A stretch of DNA of 53,057 nucleotides from QHXQ01 sp036389375 (GTDB lineage: Bacteria > Acidobacteriota > Blastocatellia > Pyrinomonadales > Pyrinomonadaceae). Below the pieces are notes generated by a model. The model searched no databases and was not told the origin of the DNA. It was given only the letters and a program-made list of their open reading frames with translations. Numbering within the stretch: the stretch's first letter is position 1; the number at the start of each line of letters is the position of its first letter. The position numbers and the translations under genes were made by a program. This document shows, piece by piece, positions 27,055-37,496 of the stretch. Location of the stretch: the NCBI GenBank assembly GCA_036389375.1, contig DASVQA010000079.1:1-53057 (forward strand), written 5' to 3'.

Positions 27055-27720
27055 TCAGCGCGGGCGCGCTTCGAGCGTGATGCTCTTGATCGTGACCTGA
27101 TCGGCGGGATGCTCTGTGCCTTCGCGGACGGGCGCGTGGCTGATGATGTCGGCGTTATTGAGACCCTCTATGACTTTGCCGAAGACGGTGTAATGCTGGT
27201 CGAATGCGGGCTGGCGTTTGAGCGTGATGAAGAACTGGCAGTTGGCGGAATTGATGTCGGTGGCGCGCGCCGCGCCGACCGTGCCGCGTTCGTAAGGAAT
27301 GTCTGTGAACTCGGCCGGCAGGTTGGGTTCGGGCGAACTGCCTGTGCCGTCGTTATCGGGATCGTCGTCTTTCGAGCGCGGGTCGCCGCCTTGAATGATG
27401 CCGAGGTCTGGGTCAATGCGATGAAAGGTCGTGCCGTTGTAGAAGCCTGTGCTGGCTAGCTGCTTGAAGCGCGCGACCATCTGCGGCGCGAGATTCGGAT
27501 AAAGTTCCAGCACGATGCGCCCGTAGTCCGTCTCGATCACAGCGACCTGCGCGTCCGCTTCAGGCTTGACGTTCTTCCGCACGTTCGCGTTCGTCGCTCC
27601 GTCCGCATCGCCGTCGAAGTCCACGGACTTCTGTTCCCCGCCCCTGCTGCAAGCCACGAGCAGCGCCACGAGCAGGCTTAAGCACGAAGCGACCAAGCGC
27701 CGTTGATTATTTACACCCAT
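27055..27720 (-). CDS. Cyclophilin-type peptidyl-prolyl isomerase lipoprotein
   Basis: 221 residues from the ATG at 27720. A lipoprotein signal ends in LLVAC (Cys about 24), followed by an acidic Asp/Gly/Ala linker. The cyclophilin domain (about 60-217) shows VIETDYGRIVLELYPNLAP, FYNGTTFHRIDPDLGIIQGGDP, ERGTVGAARATDINSANCQFFI and FDQHYTVFGKVIEG. The active-site Arg (in FHRI), QFFI and His (in DQHYTVFG) positions are kept. It catalyses proline isomerisation of envelope proteins. It lies upstream of dtd on the same strand. Confidence 0.93.
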   Translation of the reverse strand: MGVNNQRRLVASCLSLLVALLVACSRGGEQKSVDFDGDADGATNANVRKNVKPEADAQVAVIETDYGRIVLELYPNLAPQMVARFKQLASTGFYNGTTFHRIDPDLGIIQGGDPRSKDDDPDNDGTGSSPEPNLPAEFTDIPYERGTVGAARATDINSANCQFFITLKRQPAFDQHYTVFGKVIEGLNNADIISHAPVREGTEHPADQVTIKSITLEARPR

Positions 27721-27755
27721 CCTCAAGCACACTCCATGTTTCGTCTGAACCGAAC

Positions 27756-28205
27756 TTAAAACAGCTTGCGACTGTCGAGCAGGATCGTCACGGGGCCGTC
27801 GTTGACGAGTTCGACCTCCATCATGCGCCGAAAGCTGCCCGTCTCGACCTGTCGCACTTTTTGCCGCGCCTGCGCGACGAAGTATTCATAGAGCGGCTCG
27901 GCCACTTCGGGCGCGGCCGCTTCAAACCACGATGGTCGCCGCCCGCGCCGCACGTCGCCGTGCAAGGTGAACTGCGAAACGACGAGGAGCGCACCGTGCG
28001 TCTCCGCAACCGACAGGTTCATGCGGCCTTCGGCGTCGTCAAAGATACGCAAGGCCGCGATCTTTTCGACCAGATAATCGGCATCCTGCGGCGCGTCGTC
28101 GCGTGCCACGCCGAGCAGCACGACGAGGCCGGCGTCAATCCGCCCGACGCGCTCACCTGCGACGCGCACCTCGGCCCGCGTCACTCGCTGCAAAACGGCC
28201 CGCAT
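27756..28205 (-). CDS. dtd: D-aminoacyl-tRNA deacylase
   Basis: 149 residues, exactly the usual DTD length, from the ATG at 28205. The frame stays open upstream but there it would run into the next gene, so the longer version is rejected. Both active-site motifs are present: SQFTLHGD (about 79) and NDGPVTILL (about 138), with the cross-subunit Gly-cisPro pair in GP. It hydrolyses D-amino acids from tRNA, a translation quality-control enzyme. Part of a minus-strand run gatB - SDR - dtd - cyclophilin. Confidence 0.96.
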   Translation of the reverse strand: MRAVLQRVTRAEVRVAGERVGRIDAGLVVLLGVARDDAPQDADYLVEKIAALRIFDDAEGRMNLSVAETHGALLVVSQFTLHGDVRRGRRPSWFEAAAPEVAEPLYEYFVAQARQKVRQVETGSFRRMMEVELVNDGPVTILLDSRKLF

Positions 28206-28281
28206 CTTTATCTCGCTAGCGCCGGACGAAATTTTACGTGGTGCATGAAACAGGCCACAGACAATGCATGCGCGCCGTCGC

Positions 28282-29001
28282 CTATTTCTTCGGCGGCCGG
28301 CTCGGCCGGATTTCGACGCGGCTCGGCAGGCTGCGCTCGTCGTGGTGCAGCAGATCGAGCACGACGCGCGCGATGTCTTCAGGTTGCAGTTGCCAACTCT
28401 GCGCCGCGTCCGGTTCGTCCCCGCCAAAGTAGGTATTGACCGAGCCGGGCATGATGTAGCTGACTTTGACGTTGTCGTGGCGAACTTCCTGCATGAGCGC
28501 CTCGCTGAAGCCGTTTAAGGCAAACTTCGAGGCGTTGTAGGCCGCCATCTGCGGGTGCGGGTTTGCGCCCGCGAGCGAAGAGATGTTGATGATGTAGCCG
28601 CCGCCGCGCGCTTTCATGAGCGGGAGCGCCGCGCGGCAGCAATAGAAGACGCCGAATAGATTTGTCTCCAACACGGCGCGGAAATCGGCCGGCGACATCT
28701 CGTCCACCCGCCCGAACAGCCCGATGCCCGCGTTATTGATCAGCACGTCCACGCCGCCGAACTCTGCGACCGCGTGCGCGAACAGAGCCTGCACTTCAGC
28801 TTCGTCGCGCACGTCGCAGACCGCGCCCGCGACGCGCCCTTCGCCCACGTCGCTCAACTCCGCCACGGCCCGCGCCACCTCGTCTTCGCGCCGCGCGCTC
28901 AAGCACACGTTCATACCTGCATGCACCAACGCTTCGGCAATCCCGCGCCCGATGCCCTTCGTGCTGCCTGTCACAACGGCCGTTTGCCCGTTCAGATTCA
29001 T
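28282..29001 (-). CDS. Short-chain dehydrogenase/reductase
   Basis: 239 residues, classical SDR. The cofactor motif TGSTKGIG is at 11-18, NNAG at about 89, and the catalytic Ser (ISSLAG), Tyr and Lys (YNASK, about 154-158). The start has AGGGGG just upstream. The C-terminus ends in a basic tail RPSRPPKK. The substrate is unknown. It begins 21 bases after the gatB stop, so it is probably in its operon. Confidence 0.93.
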   Translation of the reverse strand: MNLNGQTAVVTGSTKGIGRGIAEALVHAGMNVCLSARREDEVARAVAELSDVGEGRVAGAVCDVRDEAEVQALFAHAVAEFGGVDVLINNAGIGLFGRVDEMSPADFRAVLETNLFGVFYCCRAALPLMKARGGGYIINISSLAGANPHPQMAAYNASKFALNGFSEALMQEVRHDNVKVSYIMPGSVNTYFGGDEPDAAQSWQLQPEDIARVVLDLLHHDERSLPSRVEIRPSRPPKK

Positions 29002-29022
29002 GCTGCCCCCCTGGCCTCTGTT

Positions 29023-30498
<1,476 letters not shown>

Positions 30499-30500
30499 AA

Positions 30501-30600
30501 GTAGTCAGTAGCCAGTAGTCAGTAGGTCTCTCATGCAGTTTCATTCTTTCCCCGCCAGCAACGAGCCGTCAGCATTTACTACTGACTACCGGCTACTGAC
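30501..30600. repeat. GTAGTCA-type palindromic repeat (copy 3)
   Basis: An arm of GTAGTCA/GTAGCCA heptamers (30501-30525) pairs over about 22 bases, with one mismatch, with a complementary arm at 30577-30600. The 50-base centre is unrelated to copy 2. The left arm starts two bases upstream of the gatB start codon. Confidence 0.85.
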
Positions 30601-30617
30601 ATACCGACTAGTTCCTC

Positions 30618-31670
30618 TCAGGGTCTCAACCAGCCGGGGAGCGCACCAGCGCGCCGGGCTTCATCTTCGAGTTGCTGCCAGCGCGCGTTGAGACCGGCGC
30701 GGGCGGCTTCGAGTTCGGCGAGGCGGACGCGGAGCGCAGCCGCATCGGCGTCTGCGTAGTTGAACGGCACGGCGAGCAGGGCGACGGGCGGCGCGTAGAA
30801 GCGCGCTGCGCCGTGGCTGCGACTTTGAAATGTACCGCTCGTGCTCTGTCGATTGAAGAAGATGCGCCCGCGCGTCGCGCCGCCGATGGTCACGCCGCCG
30901 CCCAACTGCGTGCGCGTGCTGGAACGGCTGGTGCTGATGCTGCCCTCCGACCCGCCGAAGATAAACGGGCGCGGCACGAAGAAGGGGCTGACGCTCGTGA
31001 TGATCGCGCCGTAGCCGGGCGCGAAATAGTCGGGCGTGTCCGCCATGCGCGTGCGCAGATAGTCTATCTCGGCGTCGAGCGCCGCCGCCTCTGTGCGCAG
31101 GACGGTGGCGCGCCCGCGCCAGTAGTCTTCAGCCTGCGTCTGCTCTGCTTCGTGGCGGCGCGCGATCTCGCGGAGCGCCTGCGCCTGCGCCTCGTCGCTC
31201 TGGCGCGCGTCTTCGGGCGCTGGCAGACCGAGTTCCTTGCGGTGGCGTTCATAGGCGCGCTCGCTCTCCAAACGTGCGCGGCGCACGGGTTCGAGTTCGC
31301 GGTTGGTCAAAGTGCGTGCGGCGCGACGACTTGGCGCTGATGCTACGGACGCGGGCGTAGCGGGCGCGCTTGCGCGCCGCAGGAGACTGCCGGGCTGCTC
31401 GTTGTTGGCGCGCTCAGTGGCGGCGATGTCTATGTGCGCCAACGGCAGCGTGACCTGAACGCCCGGCGCGGCTTCATAGGTCAGGGCCGTCTGCGTGACG
31501 ACGAAGTGGGCGGGGGCTTCGACGCGCCGCCCGCCGCGCATGATGATGGTATAAGCGGACGCGGCACAGGGGAGCAAAGCGGCGAGCAGAAGCGCGCCGC
31601 CGAGGCGCAGCGCCAGCCCGCGCATACTCCTTACGTGCCGCGCGTACCCGCCTGTGCTCTCTGTTTGCAT
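30618..31670 (-). CDS. Secreted coiled-coil protein of unknown function
   Basis: 350 residues from the ATG at 31670, which has AGGAG six bases upstream; the frame extends further but without such a site. A signal peptide (about 16-40) ends near ASAYT. A short beta domain follows (TIIMRGGRRVEAPAHFVV, then LPLAHIDIAATE). A long Glu/Arg/Ala-rich coiled coil (about 115-205) comes next, then a Gly/Ser/Phe-rich stretch (about 225-305), and a final helix pair. No family recognised. The opening beta domain is of the kind seen in many Acidobacteriota envelope proteins. Confidence 0.75.
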   Translation of the reverse strand: MQTESTGGYARHVRSMRGLALRLGGALLLAALLPCAASAYTIIMRGGRRVEAPAHFVVTQTALTYEAAPGVQVTLPLAHIDIAATERANNEQPGSLLRRASAPATPASVASAPSRRAARTLTNRELEPVRRARLESERAYERHRKELGLPAPEDARQSDEAQAQALREIARRHEAEQTQAEDYWRGRATVLRTEAAALDAEIDYLRTRMADTPDYFAPGYGAIITSVSPFFVPRPFIFGGSEGSISTSRSSTRTQLGGGVTIGGATRGRIFFNRQSTSGTFQSRSHGAARFYAPPVALLAVPFNYADADAAALRVRLAELEAARAGLNARWQQLEDEARRAGALPGWLRP

Positions 31671-31933
31671 AGCTGCTCCTCGCCTGTCCACGTCCGGTTT
31701 TCTGTCCCTGTGGCTGTTTTGGCTTGAGTATAGCACCGGGGCTGCGGGCGCATGAAATAAGGTCGCGCGGTGAAATTTTATGGCCCCAGAGAAGCAGTTT
31801 TGTAATAGAATCCGGCTACACCTTGCAGACGCTTTTTGAGTAGGCGATGACGCCGGCCGGTTATTTACGTGGGGCCTGCGTGGTCGCTTTTGTTCATCCA
31901 TCTTTTCTCCCCAGAAGGAGGCGACTTAAGGTT

Positions 31934-32317
31934 ATGGCAAAGACGATTGCGAAGATACTCGGCGTCGTGTTCATTTTGGTCGGGCTGTGCGGCTTTATCA
32001 TGCCGAACCTGCTCGGCGCACACCTGAACTTACCGCACAATCTGGTGCATATCATCTCTGGTGCGGTGGCGCTCTACTTCGGCTTCGCCGGTTCGCTCTC
32101 AGGTGCGCGCCTGTTCTGCATCATCTTCGGCATCGTGTACGGGCTGCTCGGCATCGCCGGCTTCCTGCTCGGCAGCGACCCCGACCGCATGTTCAACGTG
32201 GCGGGCATACTGCACCTCGGCACGATGGATCACATCATCCACATTCTGCTCGGCATCCTGTTCCTCATCGGCGGTTTTCTGACCAAAGCCGATGTCACGC
32301 GGGACGCGCGAACCTAA
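31934..32317 (+). CDS. DUF4383-like four-helix membrane protein
   Basis: 127 residues from the ATG at 31934, with AAGGAGG 12 bases upstream. It is nearly all hydrophobic: four transmembrane helices at about 5-23, 37-55, 60-80 and 100-120. The NLVHIISGAVALYFG and HIIHILLGILFLIGG segments match the His-containing helices of the DUF4383 family. No known function. A hairpin follows. Confidence 0.8.
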   Translation: MAKTIAKILGVVFILVGLCGFIMPNLLGAHLNLPHNLVHIISGAVALYFGFAGSLSGARLFCIIFGIVYGLLGIAGFLLGSDPDRMFNVAGILHLGTMDHIIHILLGILFLIGGFLTKADVTRDART

Positions 32318-32354
32318 GCCCTAGCGCGGGCCACGACAGCTTGCAGTTACGCAC

Positions 32355-32389
32355 AGGCGAGCAACCGCAACCGGCGGCGGCTCGCCTTT
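32355..32389 (+). terminator. Two-step hairpin after the DUF4383-like gene
   Basis: Outer arms AGGCGAGC and GCTCGCCT enclose an inner CCGC/GCGG stem, and TTC follows. It is 38 bases after the stop. The GGCGAGCC/GGCTCGCC core also appears in the terminators at 9345 and 36991. Confidence 0.6.
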
Positions 32390-32542
32390 CGTACTGCGCG
32401 CCGCCCAAAGACCCGGTCAGAATATGCATGTTTGCCGCGCTTGGCCCACGTCGAGTAAGATGCCGGCTTGTTCGGCCGTAAGCGATAACGGGTCACTTAT
32501 CATAACGTGCGGCGTGGACGTAGAGGGGGGTAGCGTTACTAC

Positions 32543-33589
32543 ATGATCAAGACGGTCGAGTGGACGAGCGAAGGCGTGCGGATGATCGATCAGCGGCTGC
32601 TGCCAACTGAAGAGAAGTATTTGATCTTTCGTTCGTGCGAAGAGGTCGCGGAAGCGATCAAGCAGATGGTCGTGCGCGGCGCACCGGCCATCGGCGTCGC
32701 CGCCGCGCTGGGTCTCGCCGTCGGGCTGCAACAGGCCGTGGCCACCACCGGCGTCGATCTCCAAAGCGACTTTGACTACATGTGCGACGTAATGAGCCGC
32801 ACGCGCCCCACTGCCGTCAACCTCTTCTGGGCCATCGAGCGCATGCGCGCAGCCTTCCGCCGGGCCTTGGCCGAAACTTCCGATGCCGATCAGATCAAGC
32901 AGCACATGATCGCCGAAGCGCAGGCGATCTTGGCCGACGACATCGAGGCTAACCGCGCGCTCGGTCGCTTTGGCGGCGAACTGCTGGCGGACGGCGCGAC
33001 CGTGCTGACGCACTGTAACGCGGGCGCGCTCGCCACGGCCGGCGATTACGGCACGGCGCTCGGCGTCATACGCGGCGCACGCGACGCCGGCAAACGCATC
33101 GCCGTCATCGCCGACGAGACACGTCCCTTCCTGCAAGGCGCGCGTCTGACCGCTTGGGAGTTACATAAAGACAACATCCCGGTCACGCTGATTACGGACA
33201 ACATGGCCGGGCACGTGATGAAGCAGGGTCAGGTGGACGCCGTCGTCGTCGGCGCGGATCGCATCGCGGCGAACGGCGACACGGCCAACAAGATCGGCAC
33301 GTACATGGTGGCCGTGCTCGCGCGCCAACACGACATTCCCTTCTACGTCGCCGCGCCCATCTCGACCATCGATCTCGCCATCCCCACCGGCGCGCAAATT
33401 CCCATCGAAGAACGCGACACACGCGAAGTCACGCACATACGCGAGCAACAACTCGCGCCCGCCGGCATAGACGTGCAGAACCCCGCCTTTGACGTGACGC
33501 CCAACGAACTCGTCGCCGCCATCATCACCGACAAAGGCGTCGCGCGTGCGCCCTACACGAACAGCTTGCAGCAGTTGTTTAAAGGCTAA
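32543..33589 (+). CDS. mtnA: S-methyl-5-thioribose-1-phosphate isomerase
   Basis: 348 residues, typical MtnA length. Family motifs: MVVRGAPAIGVAAALG (about 45-60), the catalytic Cys in LTHCNAGALATAGDYGTALG (Cys about 160), GADRIAANGDTANKIGTY with the catalytic Asp (about 238), and a C-terminal NPAFDVTPNELVAAIITD. It converts 5-methylthioribose-1-phosphate to the ribulose form in methionine salvage. No other mtn gene is nearby, so it stands alone here. No SAM riboswitch was seen in the 225-base leader. Confidence 0.97.
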   Translation: MIKTVEWTSEGVRMIDQRLLPTEEKYLIFRSCEEVAEAIKQMVVRGAPAIGVAAALGLAVGLQQAVATTGVDLQSDFDYMCDVMSRTRPTAVNLFWAIERMRAAFRRALAETSDADQIKQHMIAEAQAILADDIEANRALGRFGGELLADGATVLTHCNAGALATAGDYGTALGVIRGARDAGKRIAVIADETRPFLQGARLTAWELHKDNIPVTLITDNMAGHVMKQGQVDAVVVGADRIAANGDTANKIGTYMVAVLARQHDIPFYVAAPISTIDLAIPTGAQIPIEERDTREVTHIREQQLAPAGIDVQNPAFDVTPNELVAAIITDKGVARAPYTNSLQQLFKG

Positions 33590-33604
33590 CTCAGGCAGGT
33601 TTCG

Positions 33605-34573
33605 TTAACTGTCAGCGGTCGCGGCAAAGCGACTCTGTTGCCACCACTCGATAGTCTGCCGCAAACCATCTTCCAGCCCCACGCGCGGCTCGTAGCCGAG
33701 CAGTTCGCGCGCACGCGTGATGTCGGCGAGGCTGTGGCGCACGTCGCCGACGCGGGGCGGGCGATATTCGGCTTGCGCGTCGGGGCGGCCCGTCAGGTGC
33801 TTTAGCGTGGTGAGCAGTTCGTTGAGCGTGACGCGCTCGCCGTTGGCGACGTTGATGACTTGGCCGACGCCGCGCGTGGTTTCGGCGGCGCGCAGATTGG
33901 CCTCGACCGCGTTGGCCACGTATGTAAAGTCGCGCGACTGTTCGCCGTCGCCGAAAATGACAGGCTGCTCGCCGCGCATGAGCGCGCTGATGAAACGCGA
34001 GATGACGCCGGAATACTGTGAGCTTGGGTCTTGGCGCGGGCCGAAGATGTTGAAGTAGCGCAGCGCGACCGTCTCCAAACCGTAGGCGCGCGTAAAGACC
34101 TGACAATAGTATTCGCCGACGAGTTTGGCGACCGCGTAAGGGCTGAGCGGATCGGGCGGCATCGTCTCGACCTTCGGCAGCGTCTCCTGATCGCCATAAG
34201 CGGACGATGAGGCCGCATAGACGACGCGGCGCACGCCCGCGTCCCGTGCCGCCAGCAGCAGCGCGAACGTCGCCTCGACGCACGCCTCGTGCGTCTCGCG
34301 CGGATGCTCCACCGAACGCGGCACGCTAGGAATGGCGGCCTCGTGAAACACAACTTCGACGCCCGCGAGCGCGCGCTTGAGCGCGCTTTCGTCGTTCAGA
34401 TTCGCGTGGACGAAATCAACGTCGCCGCCGATCTCCGCGATGTTCTCCAAGTGCCCGGTGGACAGATCGTCAAGCACGCGCACGCGTGCGCCGCGCGCAA
34501 CGAGCGTCGCCGCAATGTGCGAGCCGATGAAGCCCGCCCCGCCCGTGACAAGTGCGATACCTGTTAAAGCCAT
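33605..34573 (-). CDS. NAD-dependent nucleotide-sugar epimerase/dehydratase
   Basis: 322 residues, extended SDR. The Rossmann motif TGGAGFIGSH is at 11-20, catalytic Ser/Tyr/Lys in AASSSAYG and SPYAVAKLVGEYY (about 122-149), then RYFNIFGPRQDP and FGDGEQSRDFTYV. HEAAIPSVPRSVEHP resembles UDP-GlcNAc/GalNAc 4-epimerases of the WbpP group. It likely supplies sugars for surface polysaccharide together with the Ugd gene just upstream. The start codon directly abuts a GAGGTCA-type repeat arm and has no Shine-Dalgarno sequence. Confidence 0.9.
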   Translation of the reverse strand: MALTGIALVTGGAGFIGSHIAATLVARGARVRVLDDLSTGHLENIAEIGGDVDFVHANLNDESALKRALAGVEVVFHEAAIPSVPRSVEHPRETHEACVEATFALLLAARDAGVRRVVYAASSSAYGDQETLPKVETMPPDPLSPYAVAKLVGEYYCQVFTRAYGLETVALRYFNIFGPRQDPSSQYSGVISRFISALMRGEQPVIFGDGEQSRDFTYVANAVEANLRAAETTRGVGQVINVANGERVTLNELLTTLKHLTGRPDAQAEYRPPRVGDVRHSLADITRARELLGYEPRVGLEDGLRQTIEWWQQSRFAATADS

Positions 34574-34662
34574 AGAGGTTAGAGGTCAGAGGTCAGAGAT
34601 TAGCAGTCAGAAGTTATGCGGGTCTTTTTTACTGACCGCTAACCTCCGACCTCCAGCCTCTG
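34574..34662. repeat. GAGGTCA-type palindromic repeat (copy 4)
   Basis: Tandem heptamers near GAGGTCA (34574-34610) face complementary units ending at 34662 around an AT-rich centre containing TTTTTT. It fills the entire gap between the ugd stop and the epimerase start, touching the start codon. Confidence 0.85.
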
Positions 34663-34665
34663 TTG

Positions 34666-35964
34666 TTATCTGCCTACGCCGACGTATTCAAAGCCGAGGG
34701 CGCGCATGGCGTCGGGTTCGTAGATGTTGCGCAGGTCGGCAACTTTGGGCTGGCGCAGCAGCCCCTTGATGCGCTCCATGTCGAGCGCGCGAAACTGATT
34801 CCACTCGGTGACGAAGACAAGCGCATCTGCGCCCGCAACGGCCGCGTACTCGTCCGTTGCGTAAGCAATATCAGGCAGCAGCGCGCGCGCGGCTTCCATC
34901 GCTACGGGATCGTAGGCGCGCACGCGTGCGCCGCGTGCGACGAGCGCGCGAATGATGTCTACGGCGGGCGCTTCGCGCATGTCGTCGGTGCGCGGCTTGA
35001 AGGCGAGACCGAGCACGGCCACCTCTTGCCCGCGCGGGTCGCCCAGGAGGCGCTCGATCTTTTCGATCATCAGTTGGTGCTGGCGCTCGTTGACCTCGAC
35101 CACTGCGCTGACGATCCGGGCCTCGACGCCGTGCGCGCGCGCGATCTGGATGAGCGCACGCGTGTCTTTCGGAAAGCAAGAGCCGCCGTAGCCGGGGCCG
35201 GGATGGAGGAACTTGCGCCCGATGCGATTGTCCATGCCGATGGCCCGCGCCACGTCGTGTACGTCCGCGCCCACGCGTTCGCAGAGGTTGGCGATCTCGT
35301 TGATGAAGGAAATCTTGGTGGCCAGAAAAGCGTTCGCGGCGTATTTGATCAACTCGGCGGCGGCGACCGTCGTGACGACGAAGGGCGTTTCAATCAGGTA
35401 GAGCGGTCGGTAGAGGTCGCGCATGATGGCGGTCGCCTCTTCGTCGCTGCTGCCGATAACGACGCGGTCGGGGCGCATGAAGTCGTCTATGGCCGCGCCC
35501 TCGCGCAGGAATTCCGGGTTCGAGACGATGGCAAAGTTGATGGGTTTCGGCTGGTGCTCTTTGATGATGCGGCGCAGACGCTCGCCCGTCCCAACCGGCA
35601 CGGTTGATTTCGTGACGAGCACCTTATAGCCGTGCATCGCGCGGGCAATCTGTCGCGCCGCCTCTTCCAGATAGCTCAGATCGGCTGAGCCGTCCGCGCG
35701 CGGCGGCGTGCCGACGGCGAGGAAGATGACGAGCGCCTGCTCGACGGCGGCACTCAGGTCGGTGGTGAAATGCAGCCGACCGGCGGCGGCGTTCTTCGTG
35801 ACGAGTTGCTCAAGCCCCGGCTCGTAGATGGGAATCTGGCCGCGCTTGAGCCGCTCGATCTTGGCTGCGTCAACATCAACGCAGGTCACGTCCACGCCGA
35901 ACTCTGCGAAGCACGCGCCCGTCACCAACCCGACGTAACCTGTCCCCACCACCGCAATGTGCAT
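34666..35964 (-). CDS. ugd: UDP-glucose 6-dehydrogenase
   Basis: 432 residues. VVGTGYVGLVTG (4-15) binds NAD; PVGTGER, EFLREGAAIDDF, KYAANAFLATKISFINE, and the catalytic Cys in GYGGSCFPKDT (about 260) are all present, plus the C-terminal GLAFKPRTDDMREAPA. It oxidises UDP-glucose to UDP-glucuronate for exopolysaccharide or LPS. Upstream of the epimerase gene on the same strand, with a repeat between them. GDP-mannose dehydrogenase activity is a less likely alternative. Confidence 0.94.
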   Translation of the reverse strand: MHIAVVGTGYVGLVTGACFAEFGVDVTCVDVDAAKIERLKRGQIPIYEPGLEQLVTKNAAAGRLHFTTDLSAAVEQALVIFLAVGTPPRADGSADLSYLEEAARQIARAMHGYKVLVTKSTVPVGTGERLRRIIKEHQPKPINFAIVSNPEFLREGAAIDDFMRPDRVVIGSSDEEATAIMRDLYRPLYLIETPFVVTTVAAAELIKYAANAFLATKISFINEIANLCERVGADVHDVARAIGMDNRIGRKFLHPGPGYGGSCFPKDTRALIQIARAHGVEARIVSAVVEVNERQHQLMIEKIERLLGDPRGQEVAVLGLAFKPRTDDMREAPAVDIIRALVARGARVRAYDPVAMEAARALLPDIAYATDEYAAVAGADALVFVTEWNQFRALDMERIKGLLRQPKVADLRNIYEPDAMRALGFEYVGVGR

Positions 35965-36126
35965 GACTTAAGAGACGCTTGGTCGCTGACCCTGACCGGC
36001 GGACAAAAATTTGCGGGTCACACGGGACATGCCCCGCGCGACCCGCAAACCTGGCTTCAATAGTCGTGCGTCAAAACAGCACGCACGGATGGCTAAGCTG
36101 AACCCAATGCCGGCCCTTTTGCGTGC

Positions 36127-36843
36127 TTAACGGCTCGGGCTGAAGATCGGGGCCGTGCCGCCGACGTTGATGTCATTATCCTGCGACGCCGCGATGATGG
36201 CCGCCGCGATTGCGCCGCCCGCTGCCAGCAGGAGCGCCGCCAGCGCGCCGCCGCCAATCGTGCCGAAATTGTCTGTACGCGTCAGACGGGTGCAGCGCGA
36301 ACCGGGCGCAGCCTGACCAGCCGTTGCGTTCGAGCCAGCCGCGATCTGCTGCACACGATTATCGGCGCGCAGTTCGACTTTGCCCGTCTGCGTGGCGACC
36401 TGCGTGTTGCCGCATTCCACGTCTACGGTGAAAACGTTCGGTTGATTGCTATCGGCGATGGCCGAGCCGTCTTTGGTGGCGACGGTGGCGGCCACGCCGG
36501 TCGAGGTCGCTAAGCGCACGCGCCCGGCGTCGAGCATGGCGCTCACGCTGTTATCGCTGAAGCTGAGCTTAACGCTGGAGTTCGGCAGCAGTTCGACGCG
36601 GCCGAGTTTACCGAGGCTGACGACGGCGCTGGAATTCTGCGCGGTCGTGATGGTGCTATCCGAGAAGACGGTCGCACCCGAAATTGCGTTCGTGCCGTTG
36701 ACGGAGACCTCACCGTTTACCGACAACTGCCCCGACGGCCCCTGCTGCCCCGGCGCGGCCAGCGCGACCATTGAGTACACGCACATGATGGCGACGGTTA
36801 GGCTGAGCGTGATGGCCGTCCGGCTCCAAGTTCTGCTAATCAT
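36127..36843 (-). CDS. FecR-like secreted/membrane protein
   Basis: 238 residues with a GGAGGA site. Signal peptide about 10-29 (VALAAPG). The middle (about 40-135) reads as a FecR-type beta domain: ISGATVFSDSTITT, AVVSLGKLGRVELLPNSSVKLSF and MLDAGRVRLATS. Near the C-terminus is a Gly/Ala-rich hydrophobic helix (about 195-217), so the protein is probably anchored with a short tail. There are two cysteines (ECGN and SRCTR) that may pair. No sigma factor or receptor gene is adjacent, so classical FecR signalling is unlikely. Confidence 0.75.
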   Translation of the reverse strand: MISRTWSRTAITLSLTVAIMCVYSMVALAAPGQQGPSGQLSVNGEVSVNGTNAISGATVFSDSTITTAQNSSAVVSLGKLGRVELLPNSSVKLSFSDNSVSAMLDAGRVRLATSTGVAATVATKDGSAIADSNQPNVFTVDVECGNTQVATQTGKVELRADNRVQQIAAGSNATAGQAAPGSRCTRLTRTDNFGTIGGGALAALLLAAGGAIAAAIIAASQDNDINVGGTAPIFSPSR

Positions 36844-36980
36844 TTTCTCCTCCGTAGACTGAACCAGTTTTTGAGAGAGCGCACCACTAAGTCTCCTGTA
36901 GACCTAACCGGAGACGGATTCAAGTTATTTTCTCGCCAAACCCGCCTCAAACGTTTGACTGCGCTCTATGCAAGTTTTCT

Positions 36981-37022
36981 AAAAAAAGCAGGTCAGCGAG
37001 CCTCTGTGGGCTTGCTTTGACC
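36981..37022 (-). terminator. Intrinsic terminator of the pseudogene transcript
   Basis: Read on the minus strand, GGTCAAAGCAAGCC and GGCTCGCTGACC form an imperfect stem with a CACAGA loop, followed three bases later by seven T. This is the clearest Rho-independent terminator in the window. It lies 120 bases after the stop of the broken glycosylasparaginase-type gene. Confidence 0.8.
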
Positions 37023-37140
37023 AAGTCTTTTTACACGAATAGCTGTTTCGTGTCAACATACTTTTGTGGAAAATCCGCCTAATTTCCACGCCGCGCCCGT
37101 TACCCGACCGCTCCTTCGCGCCGGGCGGGGCACGCGTTCC

Positions 37141-37464
37141 TCAGGCTTTACGTTCAAACAGGTTGGCGCTCTCAACCAGCCGCCCCGCGCCCTGCCCCTC
37201 CGCGACGGCGAAATGGCGGCAACTGAGCGCCCCCGGCTGCCGACCGTGTGGCTCCAAACGGCCGCGCCCGTGTATTCGCCGCGCTTATTGGGCGCATAGA
37301 AGTTTACGTCTATGTCTTTTAGTTTCTCCAAATTGTTGCCGTAACGGGCGGCGATGAGCTTTAGGGCGTCGAGACCGGACGGTTCCGGCGACGAACCGCG
37401 CCGCATGCACTCGGCGACCGCGCGCGCCGCTGATGTAGATGACCTCTTCGCCGCGACCCGCGTG
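37141..37464 (-). pseudogene. Truncated, frameshifted remnant of a glycosylasparaginase (isoaspartyl peptidase) gene
   Basis: Reading the minus strand in pieces recovers the C-terminal part of an N4-(beta-N-acetylglucosaminyl)-L-asparaginase/isoaspartyl-peptidase-type protein. One frame gives GRGEEVIYISGAR. A second, after a shift in a GCGCGC run, gives AVAECMRRGSSPE, LDALKLIAARY, DIDVNFYAPNKRGEYTGAA. A third gives FAVAEGQGAGRLVESANLFE and ends at a TGA at 37141. Each piece matches consecutive parts of the family as I remember it. The gene is cut at its 5' side exactly where a hairpin repeat (37465-37496) begins, so the catalytic Thr region is missing. At least two frameshifts plus truncation mean it is dead. 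Confidence 0.8.
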
Positions 37465-37496
37465 CGCGGGCTAAAGCCTTGGAACTTCAGCCCGCG
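37465..37496. repeat. CGCGGGCT hairpin repeat
   Basis: CGCGGGCTAAAG and CTTCAGCCCGCG pair over 12 bases with one mismatch. It lies precisely between the pseudogene and the next gene, and its TGA is that gene's stop codon. Similar hairpins are, to my knowledge, frequent intergenic repeats in several soil phyla. Confidence 0.6.

Noticed and set aside
32318..32542. SAM-type riboswitch in front of mtnA
   Set aside because: No conserved stem or kink-turn pattern was seen; only a terminator-like hairpin that belongs to the upstream gene.
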